From positions 1 to 6,268 of the forward strand of contig JABDRA010000063.1 in NCBI GenBank assembly GCA_013041995.1: a stretch of DNA of 6,268 bases, read 5' to 3'. This DNA is from Anderseniella sp. (GTDB lineage Bacteria > Pseudomonadota > Alphaproteobacteria > Rhizobiales > Aestuariivirgaceae). This document shows, one piece after another, positions 1 to 6,057 of the stretch (position 1 is its first letter; every line of letters starts with the position of its first letter). Both the position numbers and the translations under genes were made by a program. The notes beneath the pieces are model-generated. The model was given only the letters and a program-made list of their open reading frames with translations. It made no database searches and was not told where the DNA came from.

Positions 1-548
1 AGGGCAATCGCCCCTCCACCACACTGGAAGGCCTGCAATCGCTGAATCCGGTCCATGCCAATGGCCAGCAGATCGCCGCCGGAAAATACATCACAGCGGG
101 CAATGCCTCGCAATTGTCGGACGGCGCTGCCTGCCTGGTGGTGATGGAGGCGAAGGAAGCAGAGCGCAAGGGCCTCGATCCGCTCGGTGCATTCAGGGGT
201 TTCACGGTTGCCGGCTGCGAGCCGGATGAAATGGGTATCGGTCCGGTGTTTGCAGTGCCTCGCCTGCTGGAGCGCACAGGCCACAAGATGGGCGATATCG
301 ACCTGTGGGAGCTGAACGAGGCATTTGCGTCGCAGGTCCTCTACAGCCGTGACACGCTGGGTATTCCGGACGAAATCCTCAACGTCAACGGCGGGTCCAT
401 CGCCATCGGGCATCCATATGGCATGACCGGTGCGCGCCAGGTTGGCCATGTCCTGCTGGAAGGCAGAAGGCGCGGGGCAAAGAAAGCTGTCGTGACCATG
501 TGTATTGGCGGCGGCCAGGGGGCTGCCGGGTTGATCGAGATTTTTTAG
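1..548 (+). CDS. Thiolase family protein (acetyl-CoA C-acyltransferase), C-terminal part
   Basis: Thiolases cleave 3-ketoacyl-CoA with CoA to give acetyl-CoA and a shortened acyl-CoA, or run the reverse condensation. The reading frame is open from base 3, so the gene starts left of the window and about 180 C-terminal residues are visible. The first residues (GNRPSTTLEGLQSLNP, then ITAGNASQLSDGAA) are the usual thiolase middle region. The NEAF motif follows at about 315-326. The catalytic histidine is in GHPYGMTGAR (His codon 411-413), and the second catalytic cysteine is in CIGGGQGAAG (Cys codon 501-503). The N-terminal acyl-accepting cysteine lies outside the window. The HPYGMTGAR form is typical of degradative thiolases of proteobacteria rather than the HPLGCSGAR form of classical FadA, but substrate cannot be read from this. 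The gene converges on an acyl-CoA synthetase, which fits an acid-degradation setting. The frame shows no damage up to the TAG stop. Confidence 0.95.
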   Translation, partial: GNRPSTTLEGLQSLNPVHANGQQIAAGKYITAGNASQLSDGAACLVVMEAKEAERKGLDPLGAFRGFTVAGCEPDEMGIGPVFAVPRLLERTGHKMGDIDLWELNEAFASQVLYSRDTLGIPDEILNVNGGSIAIGHPYGMTGARQVGHVLLEGRRRGAKKAVVTMCIGGGQGAAGLIEIF

Positions 549-550
549 TT

Positions 551-575
551 TGAGGTCCTCCAAGTGGAGGTCACT
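551..575. other. Weak hairpin at convergent thiolase/acyl-CoA synthetase junction
   Basis: A 5-bp GC-rich stem (cctcc 557-561, loop aagt, ggagg 566-570) fills the 22-bp gap between the two stop codons and touches the stop of the minus-strand gene. Neither strand has a T-run after the stem, so it does not meet the pattern of a standard intrinsic terminator. It may still stall or protect 3' ends; that is inference. Confidence 0.2.
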
Positions 576-2088
576 CTTCGCTGCCTGCTGCAAGTTCATC
601 CGCAAAGACCGTGGCCAGCCTGGCCTTGAGTATCTTGCCGGATGGTGCGGCAGGCAACTGATCTGAAATAATCCAGCGTGTCGGATGCTTATAGGCTGCG
701 AGCCGGTCTTTCAGGTGGTCTTTCAAGTGATCCGGCACCAGGCCATTGCCCGTGAGTGGCTGAATGAAGGCCACGATATCTTCATTGCCTTCTGCGCTAT
801 GGCCAATGACGGCTGCCTGCACCACTTGCGGATGCTGGTTCAGGGCGGCTTCCACTTCCAGCGGATAGACATTGAACCCCGACCGGATGATCAGTTCCTT
901 GGCGCGCCCGGTTATGTGCAGGTTTCCCTGCTCATCAAGATAACCGAGATCACCTGTCTGCAACCAGCCGTCATCGTCGAGAACCTGATGGGTTGCGGTC
1001 TGATCATGATAGTAGCCGGTCATGATGTTCGGGCCGCGGATAATGATTTCACCTATGCCGTCCTGGCCTGCCTGCTCGATGCGGATCTCCTGATCTGTCA
1101 GCATTTTGCCCACTGACGTGTCGGCTCGCGTGGCACCGGGACGGGTTGCCGCAATACCGGCGGTTGCCTCGGTCATGCCGTAGCCGTTGAACAGGGGCAA
1201 GCCGAAGAACGCTTCCACTTTCTGTTTCCACGCCAGATCAAGCGGTGCACCGCCTGACGATATGTATCTGAGGCGTTCGGCCTTGAGATTCTGTAATCCG
1301 CACTGGCTGGCGTGAGCCATTAGCAGCGCGTGCATCTGCGGCACGGCCGGGAAAATCGATACCCGCGATTGCAGGGCTGCAAATGTAATGCCTGCATCAA
1401 AGCGCGGCACAAGTTCCAGGTGCGCGCCCACGGCCAGCCCGGCCATGAAAGCCGATGACAGCCCGAAAATGTGGGTCAGTGGCAAAACCGCGTATATGTA
1501 ATCCGCTGATGTGATTTCGCGATGCGACGCCGAAGTCTGCCCGCCATATATCAGGTTGGCGTGGGTCAACATGACACCCTTGGGGTCACCGGTTGTGCCG
1601 GTTGTATACAGCAAGGTGGCAACCTGGCTTGCGTCGTCGCTGACGGTTTCGGCGATGGTGTCCGGTTGAACTGCGAGCATGGCTTGTTCCGGGCCGGCTT
1701 TTACGATGCGCGCCCCGGCAGCATGCGCATGGTCCCGTGCGGCCCCGGACACAGCGGTGGTGAACAGCGTGGCGGCCGGTCGAGCATGATCGCGGATACG
1801 ATTGATTTCGGGAGCTGACAAACGTGCGTTTACCGGCACTGACCAGGCATCGAGCAGACTTGCGGCAATCAGTCCGGCAGCCGCGGTTAACGAGTTTTCC
1901 GCTACCAGCATCACCCGGTGCCCCGGTCCTACGCCTGTTTTTCGGAGCTGATCGGCGAGGTCTTGTGCGGCCTGCAGCCAGCCGGTAAAGGTGATATCAC
2001 CGGACTGCGCTGTGGTCAGGGCAATTGCGTCAGGCGCATGGGCAGCTTGATGTTCAAGCAGGTGGTGTATCCGTGAAAACGATGTCAT
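571..2088 (-). CDS. AMP-dependent acyl-CoA synthetase/ligase (class I adenylate-forming enzyme)
   Basis: This enzyme activates a carboxylic acid with ATP to an acyl-AMP and then transfers it to CoA. At 505 residues it has the full length of the family and all core motifs in order. These are the phosphate loop YTTGTTGDPKG (161-171) followed by VMLTH, PLTHIFG (203-209), GYGMTEA (302-308) at the adenine/acyl site, GWLQTGDLG (374-382) with the ribose-binding Asp380, the hinge GRAKELI (394-400), and the C-domain catalytic lysine in PSGK (Lys485). It has no signal peptide or membrane segment, so it should be cytosolic. The start ATG (2086-2088) has a modest AAGG about 9 bases upstream. The substrate is not evident; medium-chain, aryl or small dicarboxylic acids are all possible. 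It converges on a thiolase and diverges from the aminotransferase. A short DHLK repeat at 453-460 is encoded by a 12-bp tandem duplication. Confidence 0.93.
   Translation of the reverse strand: MTSFSRIHHLLEHQAAHAPDAIALTTAQSGDITFTGWLQAAQDLADQLRKTGVGPGHRVMLVAENSLTAAAGLIAASLLDAWSVPVNARLSAPEINRIRDHARPAATLFTTAVSGAARDHAHAAGARIVKAGPEQAMLAVQPDTIAETVSDDASQVATLLYTTGTTGDPKGVMLTHANLIYGGQTSASHREITSADYIYAVLPLTHIFGLSSAFMAGLAVGAHLELVPRFDAGITFAALQSRVSIFPAVPQMHALLMAHASQCGLQNLKAERLRYISSGGAPLDLAWKQKVEAFFGLPLFNGYGMTEATAGIAATRPGATRADTSVGKMLTDQEIRIEQAGQDGIGEIIIRGPNIMTGYYHDQTATHQVLDDDGWLQTGDLGYLDEQGNLHITGRAKELIIRSGFNVYPLEVEAALNQHPQVVQAAVIGHSAEGNEDIVAFIQPLTGNGLVPDHLKDHLKDRLAAYKHPTRWIISDQLPAAPSGKILKARLATVFADELAAGSEE
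705..728. repeat. 12-bp tandem duplication inside the acyl-CoA synthetase gene
   Basis: Two adjacent 12-base units (705-716 and 717-728) differ at one base. On the minus strand they encode the repeated DHLKDHLKDRL segment (residues 453-463) of the C-terminal domain. Because the unit is a multiple of three, the frame is kept. It lies in a surface-type helix before the catalytic lysine, so it is probably tolerated. Confidence 0.6.
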
Positions 2089-2184
2089 CTTGCAGCCTTG
2101 GTCAGGACTGATTAATGGGTTTGAGTCCAGACTAGACGGCTAAGCGTTCTGCCGCCAGCCGGTAAATCCAAGGAGTTTCAGGTC
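2089..2184. promoter_or_regulatory. Divergent intergenic region with imperfect inverted repeat (2101-2132)
   Basis: This 96-bp spacer must hold the promoters of the acyl-CoA synthetase (-) and of the aminotransferase-permease pair (+). An inverted repeat is visible: gtcaggact (2101-2109) and agtccagac (2124-2132), matching in 8 of 9 positions with a 14-base AT-richer spacer. Such an arrangement could bind a dimeric repressor acting on both directions. No convincing -35/-10 pair stands out; ttgcag (2090-2095) with attaat (2111-2116) on the + strand is only a weak candidate with short spacing. The operator role is inference. Confidence 0.3.
2170..2175 (+). promoter_or_regulatory. Strong ribosome binding site (AAGGAG) of the aminotransferase gene
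   Basis: AAGGAG sits 9 bases before the ATG at 2185 and 12 bases before a second in-frame ATG at 2188. The spacing favours the first ATG. It is the clearest Shine-Dalgarno sequence in the window. Confidence 0.75.
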
Positions 2185-3291
2185 ATGATGCGCCCATCCC
2201 TTTCACGTCTCGTTGCTGAACTGCCCTCAACCGTTCCGTTTGTCGGACCGGAAGCACAGGAACGGGCTCGTGGAGAAGAATTCAAGGCCCGTATCGGTGC
2301 CAATGAAAGTGTGTTTGGTCCATCTGACAAAGTAGTCCAGGCAATGCAGGCGGAAGCAATCGAGGCATGGAAATACTGCGATCCCGAGTGCCATGATCTC
2401 AAACAGGCGCTGGCTGCCTGGCATGGTGTGTCACCGGATAATATCCTGATCGGCGAGGGCATTGACGGTCTGTTCGGTGTCACTGCAAGGCTTTTCGTTG
2501 AACCAGGTGACAAGGTCGCAACCTCTGCCGGAGCCTATCCCACTTTCAATTATCAGGTTGCAGGCGCGGGTGGCGACATCGTCACCACGGCCTATGTTGA
2601 TGATCGTGAAGACCTGGCGTCGCTGCTGGCGCTGGCGAAGCGCGAAAATGCAAAGATGATCTTCCTGGCAAATCCGGACAATCCCATGGGAACATGGTGG
2701 CGTGGCGCCGAGATTGACGCGATGATCAAGGACCTACCGGAAGGTGTCGTCCTGTGCCTGGACGAAGCCTATGGCGAATTTGCACCAGCCGGCACAATGC
2801 CGGACCTGGATGTGCACAATCCGCAAGTATTGCGGTTCCGCACGTTTTCCAAGGCCTACGGCATGGCCGGGTGCCGGATCGGCTATATCATAGGTGAAGC
2901 GGAAATCATCAAGGCGTTCGACAAGATCCGCAATCATTTTGGTGTCAACCGGATTGCGCAGGCAGGTGCGCTGGCGGCACTTGCGGACAGTGACTGGCTG
3001 GAAGCCGTTGTCATGCGGGTGCACAGCGCCCGTGACCGGATTTGCCGGATAGCCCACGACAATGGACTGGAAACGGTGGCGTCTGCGACCAACTTCGTTG
3101 CCATTGACTGCGGCCGTGATGGTGCCTTTGCCAAGGCGGTCATGGACGGTCTGCTGGCTCAAGGGGTATTTGTACGGATGCCCGGGGTCGAGCCGCTGAA
3201 CCGGTGCATTCGCGTATCAGCGGGCCGCGAAGATGACCTGGACTGTTTTGAATCAGCCTTGCCCATCGCCCTGGCCGACGCCGGCAAATGA
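2185..3291 (+). CDS. PLP-dependent class I/II aminotransferase, HisC-like
   Basis: This is a fold-type I aminotransferase of 368 residues, close to the usual HisC length, and probably cytosolic. Visible motifs are GANESVFGPS (38-47, equivalent to the NENPYGPS motif of histidinol-phosphate aminotransferases), YPTFNYQ (118-124), NPDNPMGT (163-170) with the cofactor-contacting Asn166, LDEAYGEF (192-199) with Asp193 and Tyr196, the Schiff-base Lys223 in TFSKAYGMAG followed by CRIGY with a phosphate-binding Arg231, and IRVSAGREDD (342-351) with the carboxylate-binding Arg343. All catalytic positions are intact. No other his gene is nearby, and the ANES and VSAG variants differ from typical HisC. 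A role with another amino acid or aromatic keto acid is therefore as likely as histidine synthesis. It starts after a strong RBS and overlaps the downstream permease by ATGA, so the two are very likely cotranscribed and translationally coupled. Confidence 0.92.
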   Translation: MMRPSLSRLVAELPSTVPFVGPEAQERARGEEFKARIGANESVFGPSDKVVQAMQAEAIEAWKYCDPECHDLKQALAAWHGVSPDNILIGEGIDGLFGVTARLFVEPGDKVATSAGAYPTFNYQVAGAGGDIVTTAYVDDREDLASLLALAKRENAKMIFLANPDNPMGTWWRGAEIDAMIKDLPEGVVLCLDEAYGEFAPAGTMPDLDVHNPQVLRFRTFSKAYGMAGCRIGYIIGEAEIIKAFDKIRNHFGVNRIAQAGALAALADSDWLEAVVMRVHSARDRICRIAHDNGLETVASATNFVAIDCGRDGAFAKAVMDGLLAQGVFVRMPGVEPLNRCIRVSAGREDDLDCFESALPIALADAGK

Positions 3292-4205
3292 CATCCGCAC
3301 CGGATGATCCCGCCAACAGCAGTTTTGCCATAGCCATCGCACTGCTGGTGGCGGGATTGGCCACGGCCAGCCTGTCCGGTGCGTTTCTGAAACTGATGGC
3401 GGCGGAGTTGAATGTCGCGGTGATGACCTTTGGCCGGTATGCCGGGTATCTGGTCGTGTTGCTGCCGATTGCGCTGTGGCGATATGGGCGTCAGGTGGTT
3501 TTTCCGCCCGCGGCACCTACCCAGTTTCTGCGGGCCACAATGATCCTTGCAGCAACATTGAGCTTTGTAATATCCGTCCGCTACCTGCCTTTGGCGAACG
3601 CGGTTGCGATTCTTTACATCTATCCGTTCCTGGTGGCACTTCTGTCGCCATGGATACTGGCAGAGCGTGCCGGCCCGGCTGCGTGGCTGGGGGTGGTGTG
3701 TGGTTTCATCGGCATCCTGATTGTCATGCGGCCCGACCTGGGTGTGATCAATGTCGGCACGGTTGCAGCGATTGCCACCGGCGGTTTCTATGCGTTTCAC
3801 ATCATGGTCACCCGTAAGCTGGCAAATGCCGCGCCGGCCCTGGTGTCCAACACGTATATGGCGCTGGTGGCAATTGCGCTGATAACTCCCTTTGCGTGGG
3901 CCTGGTGGCAGCCGGTGTCTCTCAACCAGGCGGCGGTTCTGTTTGTCATGGGGGCGATCAACGCAGTGTCACATCTGCTGATCATCGGTGCATTTGCCCG
4001 CGCATCGGCGCCTGCGCTGGCTCCGTTCAGCTACACTGAAATTGTTGCGGCGGTTGGTTGGGGGCTGTTGTTTTTTGCCGACATACCAGACGCTGTTACC
4101 TTTGCGGGCATAGCCGTTATAATCGCGTCCGGTGTCATGGTGTCGCAAAGCGGCAATCTTGGCCGGCTGATTGCCAGACGGCGCGGCGCAAGTGCGGGCG
4201 GATAA
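3288..4205 (+). CDS. EamA/DMT-superfamily permease, 10 transmembrane segments
   Basis: This is an inner-membrane carrier of the drug/metabolite transporter superfamily. At 305 residues it has the usual length. Two EamA repeats are visible, about residues 12-148 and 156-286. Hydrophobic segments lie near 12-32, 41-62, 80-96, 98-120, 130-147, 154-172, 185-203, 214-236, 242-263 and 267-287. The first repeat has the typical FLRATMILAATLSFVISVRYLPLANA-type region ending in AVAILYIYPF (104-113) and AER (125-127), and the second ends in a short basic tail (RLIARRRG). The ATG overlaps the aminotransferase stop (ATGA at 3288-3291) and has no clear Shine-Dalgarno of its own, which points to translational coupling. 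Family members export or import amino acids, nucleotides or S-adenosylmethionine; the substrate here is unknown. The link with an aminotransferase suggests an amino acid or its keto acid, which is inference. The stop lies 5 bp from that of the convergent crotonase-fold gene. Confidence 0.93.
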   Translation: MTSAPDDPANSSFAIAIALLVAGLATASLSGAFLKLMAAELNVAVMTFGRYAGYLVVLLPIALWRYGRQVVFPPAAPTQFLRATMILAATLSFVISVRYLPLANAVAILYIYPFLVALLSPWILAERAGPAAWLGVVCGFIGILIVMRPDLGVINVGTVAAIATGGFYAFHIMVTRKLANAAPALVSNTYMALVAIALITPFAWAWWQPVSLNQAAVLFVMGAINAVSHLLIIGAFARASAPALAPFSYTEIVAAVGWGLLFFADIPDAVTFAGIAVIIASGVMVSQSGNLGRLIARRRGASAGG

Positions 4206-4210
4206 CTTTC

Positions 4211-5020
4211 CTAAAAAGGTGATTTTGTCGGAAAATCCGGTTTGCGCTTTTCGCGGATCGAGGACAGTCCTTCCTTCACTTCCGGACCGGAAAAACCCAT
4301 GAACTCCAGCGCCAGTGACGCATCGAAGCTTGGACCTGCCATGCGCAGCCAGTTGTTCAGTGAATGCTTGGTCCAGCGAATGGCGGTAGGTGCGCCGCGG
4401 GCGAGCTTGCGGCAGATTTTCAGCGCGGCTTCGTGAACCTGATCATCGTCGGCGACCTGCGACACCAGACCGATACGTTCAGCTTCTTCACCTGCCAGTG
4501 GTTCGCACAACATCAGATAGTATTTTGCCTTGGCCATGCCGATGAGCAGGGGCCAGACGATGGCGGCATGATCGCCGGCGGCAACGCCCAGCCTGGTGTG
4601 GCCGTCAATGATGCGTGCCGTGCGGCCTGCAACGGTGATATCGCACACCATGGCTGCCGCCAGACCGGCACCAACGCTGACGCCTTCGATGGCGGCAACC
4701 GTCGGTTTGGAGCAGTTGATGACATTGTAGACAAGATCACTTGCTTCCTTCCACACCCGGGCACGGGTTGCAAAGTCATTTGTCATGTCTTCGACCAGAC
4801 CGAGATCCCCGCCGGCCGACAGGTTGCCGTTGTCGCCGCGCAGCAGCACGACATTCGTATCAGGGTCGCGGTCTATGTCGCGCCACACCTCCGCCAGTTC
4901 ACGATGGCCGCCTGCGTCGAGCGCATTGAGTTTCTTGGGGGCAGAGAGGATGACCTCGAGAATGCCGTCTGCCGGCCGGTTGAATTTCAGGGAGGAATAG
5001 TGCGCGTAGCGGTCTGTCAT
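4211..5020 (-). CDS. Enoyl-CoA hydratase/isomerase (crotonase) family protein lacking the classical catalytic glutamates
   Basis: This is a crotonase-fold acyl-CoA enzyme of 269 residues counted from the ATG at 5018-5020. A GTG two codons earlier (5024-5026) is an alternative start; neither has a good Shine-Dalgarno. The CoA/oxyanion motif LSAGGDL (67-73) and the segment KPTVAAIEGVSVGAGLA (105-121) are present, as are the family C-terminal GPEVKEGLSSIREKRKPDF (245-263) and EEAERIGLV (178-186). Aligned by eye with mammalian enoyl-CoA hydratase, the two catalytic glutamates (in GGGCELAMMCD and in FGQPE) are replaced by Ala121 and His141, still exactly 20 residues apart. It is therefore probably not a standard hydratase. 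It could be an isomerase, hydrolase, decarboxylase or another crotonase variant. The VAAGDHAAIVWPLL segment (146-159) is shared with many uncharacterised homologues as I recall them. The context (acyl-CoA synthetase, thiolase within 4 kb) suggests acid catabolism. Confidence 0.9.
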   Translation of the reverse strand: MTDRYAHYSSLKFNRPADGILEVILSAPKKLNALDAGGHRELAEVWRDIDRDPDTNVVLLRGDNGNLSAGGDLGLVEDMTNDFATRARVWKEASDLVYNVINCSKPTVAAIEGVSVGAGLAAAMVCDITVAGRTARIIDGHTRLGVAAGDHAAIVWPLLIGMAKAKYYLMLCEPLAGEEAERIGLVSQVADDDQVHEAALKICRKLARGAPTAIRWTKHSLNNWLRMAGPSFDASLALEFMGFSGPEVKEGLSSIREKRKPDFPTKSPF

Positions 5021-5027
5021 GGTCACT

Positions 5028-5039
5028 CAACAATTGTTG
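5028..5039. promoter_or_regulatory. Perfect 12-bp palindrome (caacaattgttg) just upstream of the crotonase-family start
   Basis: The sequence caacaattgttg is its own reverse complement. It lies 7 bases from the ATG (or 1 base from the alternative GTG) of the minus-strand crotonase-family gene and inside the divergent spacer. The position would suit an operator or a translation-initiation hairpin. Both roles are inference. Confidence 0.3.
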
Positions 5040-5057
5040 TTTTGATAATGGTATGGC

Positions 5058-5074
5058 CTGTCACTATGTGACAG
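5058..5074. promoter_or_regulatory. 17-bp inverted repeat ctgtcac-tat-gtgacag, candidate operator
   Basis: Two perfect 7-bp arms flank a 3-base centre in the spacer between the divergent crotonase-family and reductase genes. A possible + strand -10 element, gataat (5044-5049), would place transcription start near 5056, so the repeat would cover the first transcribed bases of the reductase mRNA. On the minus strand, the repeat end (ctgtca read 5074-5069) lies 18 bases from a weak cattat (5050-5045). A shared repressor site is plausible but inferred. The arms resemble the GTnAC-type half sites of GntR or FNR/CRP-like regulators only loosely. Confidence 0.4.
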
Positions 5075-5106
5075 CGAAACAGTCTTGAGAAGAAGGTGGA
5101 TAGTGC

Positions 5107-6054
5107 ATGGGTGTGATGATCGATGGCAAGTGGCATACGCAATCTATTGCAGAGCTTGCCGATGGCGGAAGTTTCAAACGCAATGAAACCAGTTTTCGCA
5201 ACTGGGTCACAGTGGATGGCGAGTTTCCGGCGCAGGCCGGGCGCTATCATCTGTATGTCTCGCTGGCGTGTCCCTGGGCGCACCGGACCCTGATCATGCG
5301 GATGTTGAAGGGCCTTGAGGATAAGATTTCTGTTTCGGTGGTAAACTCGTTCATGGGTGACGACGGGTGGTCGTTTGATAAAGGTGATGGTGTTGTGCCT
5401 GACCCGTTTTTTGCGGCCAGCCATCTGCGCGATGTTTATGCGTCGGCAAAGCCCGATTACACCGGACGGGTGACCGTGCCGGTCCTGCTTGATACCAAAA
5501 CAGAACAGATAGTCTCCAATGAAAGTGCCGAGATCATCCGCATGTTCAACTCGGCATTCGACAGTGTCGGCGCCGAACCCGGTGACTATTATCCGGCTGC
5601 ATTACGTGACGAAATCGACAAGGTCAATGCGCGGGTTTACAGCACCTTGAACAACGGGGTCTACAAATCCGGTTTTGCCCGGACACAGAAGGCTTATGAG
5701 CGGGCCGTGTTGCCGTTGTTCGACACGCTCGACTGGATGGAAGACATTCTGTCCCGGCAGCGCTGGCTGGCCGGCGATCAGTTTACCGAAGCGGACATCA
5801 GGGCATTCGTGACGCTGATCCGTTTTGACCCCGTATATCACGGGCACTTCAAGTGCAATCGCGCCCGGATTGTCGATTACCCCAACCTGTGGGCGTACAC
5901 GCGCGACATCTACCAGAGGCCTGGCGTGGCCGAGACGGTCGACCTTGGCCATATCCGCAATCATTATTATGCCAGTCATGAGACGGTGAACCCGACCCGG
6001 ATTGTCGCGGTGGGACCGGTGCTGGACTATATGGCGCCGCATGGACGCGGGTGA
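5107..6054 (+). CDS. yqjG: Glutathionyl-hydroquinone reductase, Xi-class glutathione S-transferase (YqjG-like)
   Basis: This cytosolic enzyme uses glutathione to reduce glutathionyl-hydroquinones back to hydroquinones, thereby recycling quinone adducts. The 315 residues align by eye along nearly their whole length with E. coli YqjG. The start MGVMIDGKWH matches its N terminus, and RYHLYVSLACPWAHR (46-60) carries the catalytic Cys55. The thioredoxin-fold glutathione site has VTVPVLLD (122-129) and SNESAEIIRMFN (137-148). The helical domain has LNNGVYKSGF (181-190), LAGDQFTEADIR (221-232), RFDPVY (239-244) and HFKCN (247-251). Tyr186 and Tyr287 (in RNHYYASH) correspond to the active-site tyrosines known in this class. 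The C terminus, PHGRG, is about four residues shorter than that of E. coli. The ATG follows AGAAGGTGGA (5091-5100), a usable RBS. The gene is divergent from the crotonase-family gene and its stop is 3 bp from that of a convergent amidohydrolase. Palindromes upstream suggest it is regulated. Confidence 0.96.
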   Translation: MGVMIDGKWHTQSIAELADGGSFKRNETSFRNWVTVDGEFPAQAGRYHLYVSLACPWAHRTLIMRMLKGLEDKISVSVVNSFMGDDGWSFDKGDGVVPDPFFAASHLRDVYASAKPDYTGRVTVPVLLDTKTEQIVSNESAEIIRMFNSAFDSVGAEPGDYYPAALRDEIDKVNARVYSTLNNGVYKSGFARTQKAYERAVLPLFDTLDWMEDILSRQRWLAGDQFTEADIRAFVTLIRFDPVYHGHFKCNRARIVDYPNLWAYTRDIYQRPGVAETVDLGHIRNHYYASHETVNPTRIVAVGPVLDYMAPHGRG

Positions 6055-6057
6055 GTC

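Noticed and set aside
685..1116. Plus-strand open frame opposite the acyl-CoA synthetase
   Set aside because: It is a shadow of conserved synthetase motifs; no RBS or family resemblance seen.
1990..2001. Perfect 12-bp palindrome ggtgatatcacc
   Set aside because: It lies within the coding sequence about 30 codons into the synthetase gene and is explained by codons; no promoter context nearby.
3159..3800. Minus-strand open frame (213 codons) opposite the permease
   Set aside because: Its product is rich in Arg, Gln, His and Cys with no fold-like pattern, and the opposite strand encodes an intact 10-TM permease.
4206..4220. cctaaaaagg as a possible terminator between permease and crotonase-family genes
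   Set aside because: The stem is only 3 bp, too weak for an intrinsic terminator.
4364..5071. Long + strand open frame (235 codons) opposite the crotonase-family gene
   Set aside because: It is antisense to a gene with clear family motifs. Its translation is cysteine- and histidine-rich without recognisable domain, typical of a shadow frame in GC-rich DNA.
5602..6042. Minus-strand open frame opposite the reductase gene
   Set aside because: It is antisense to a well-conserved YqjG-like region and has no recognisable domain.
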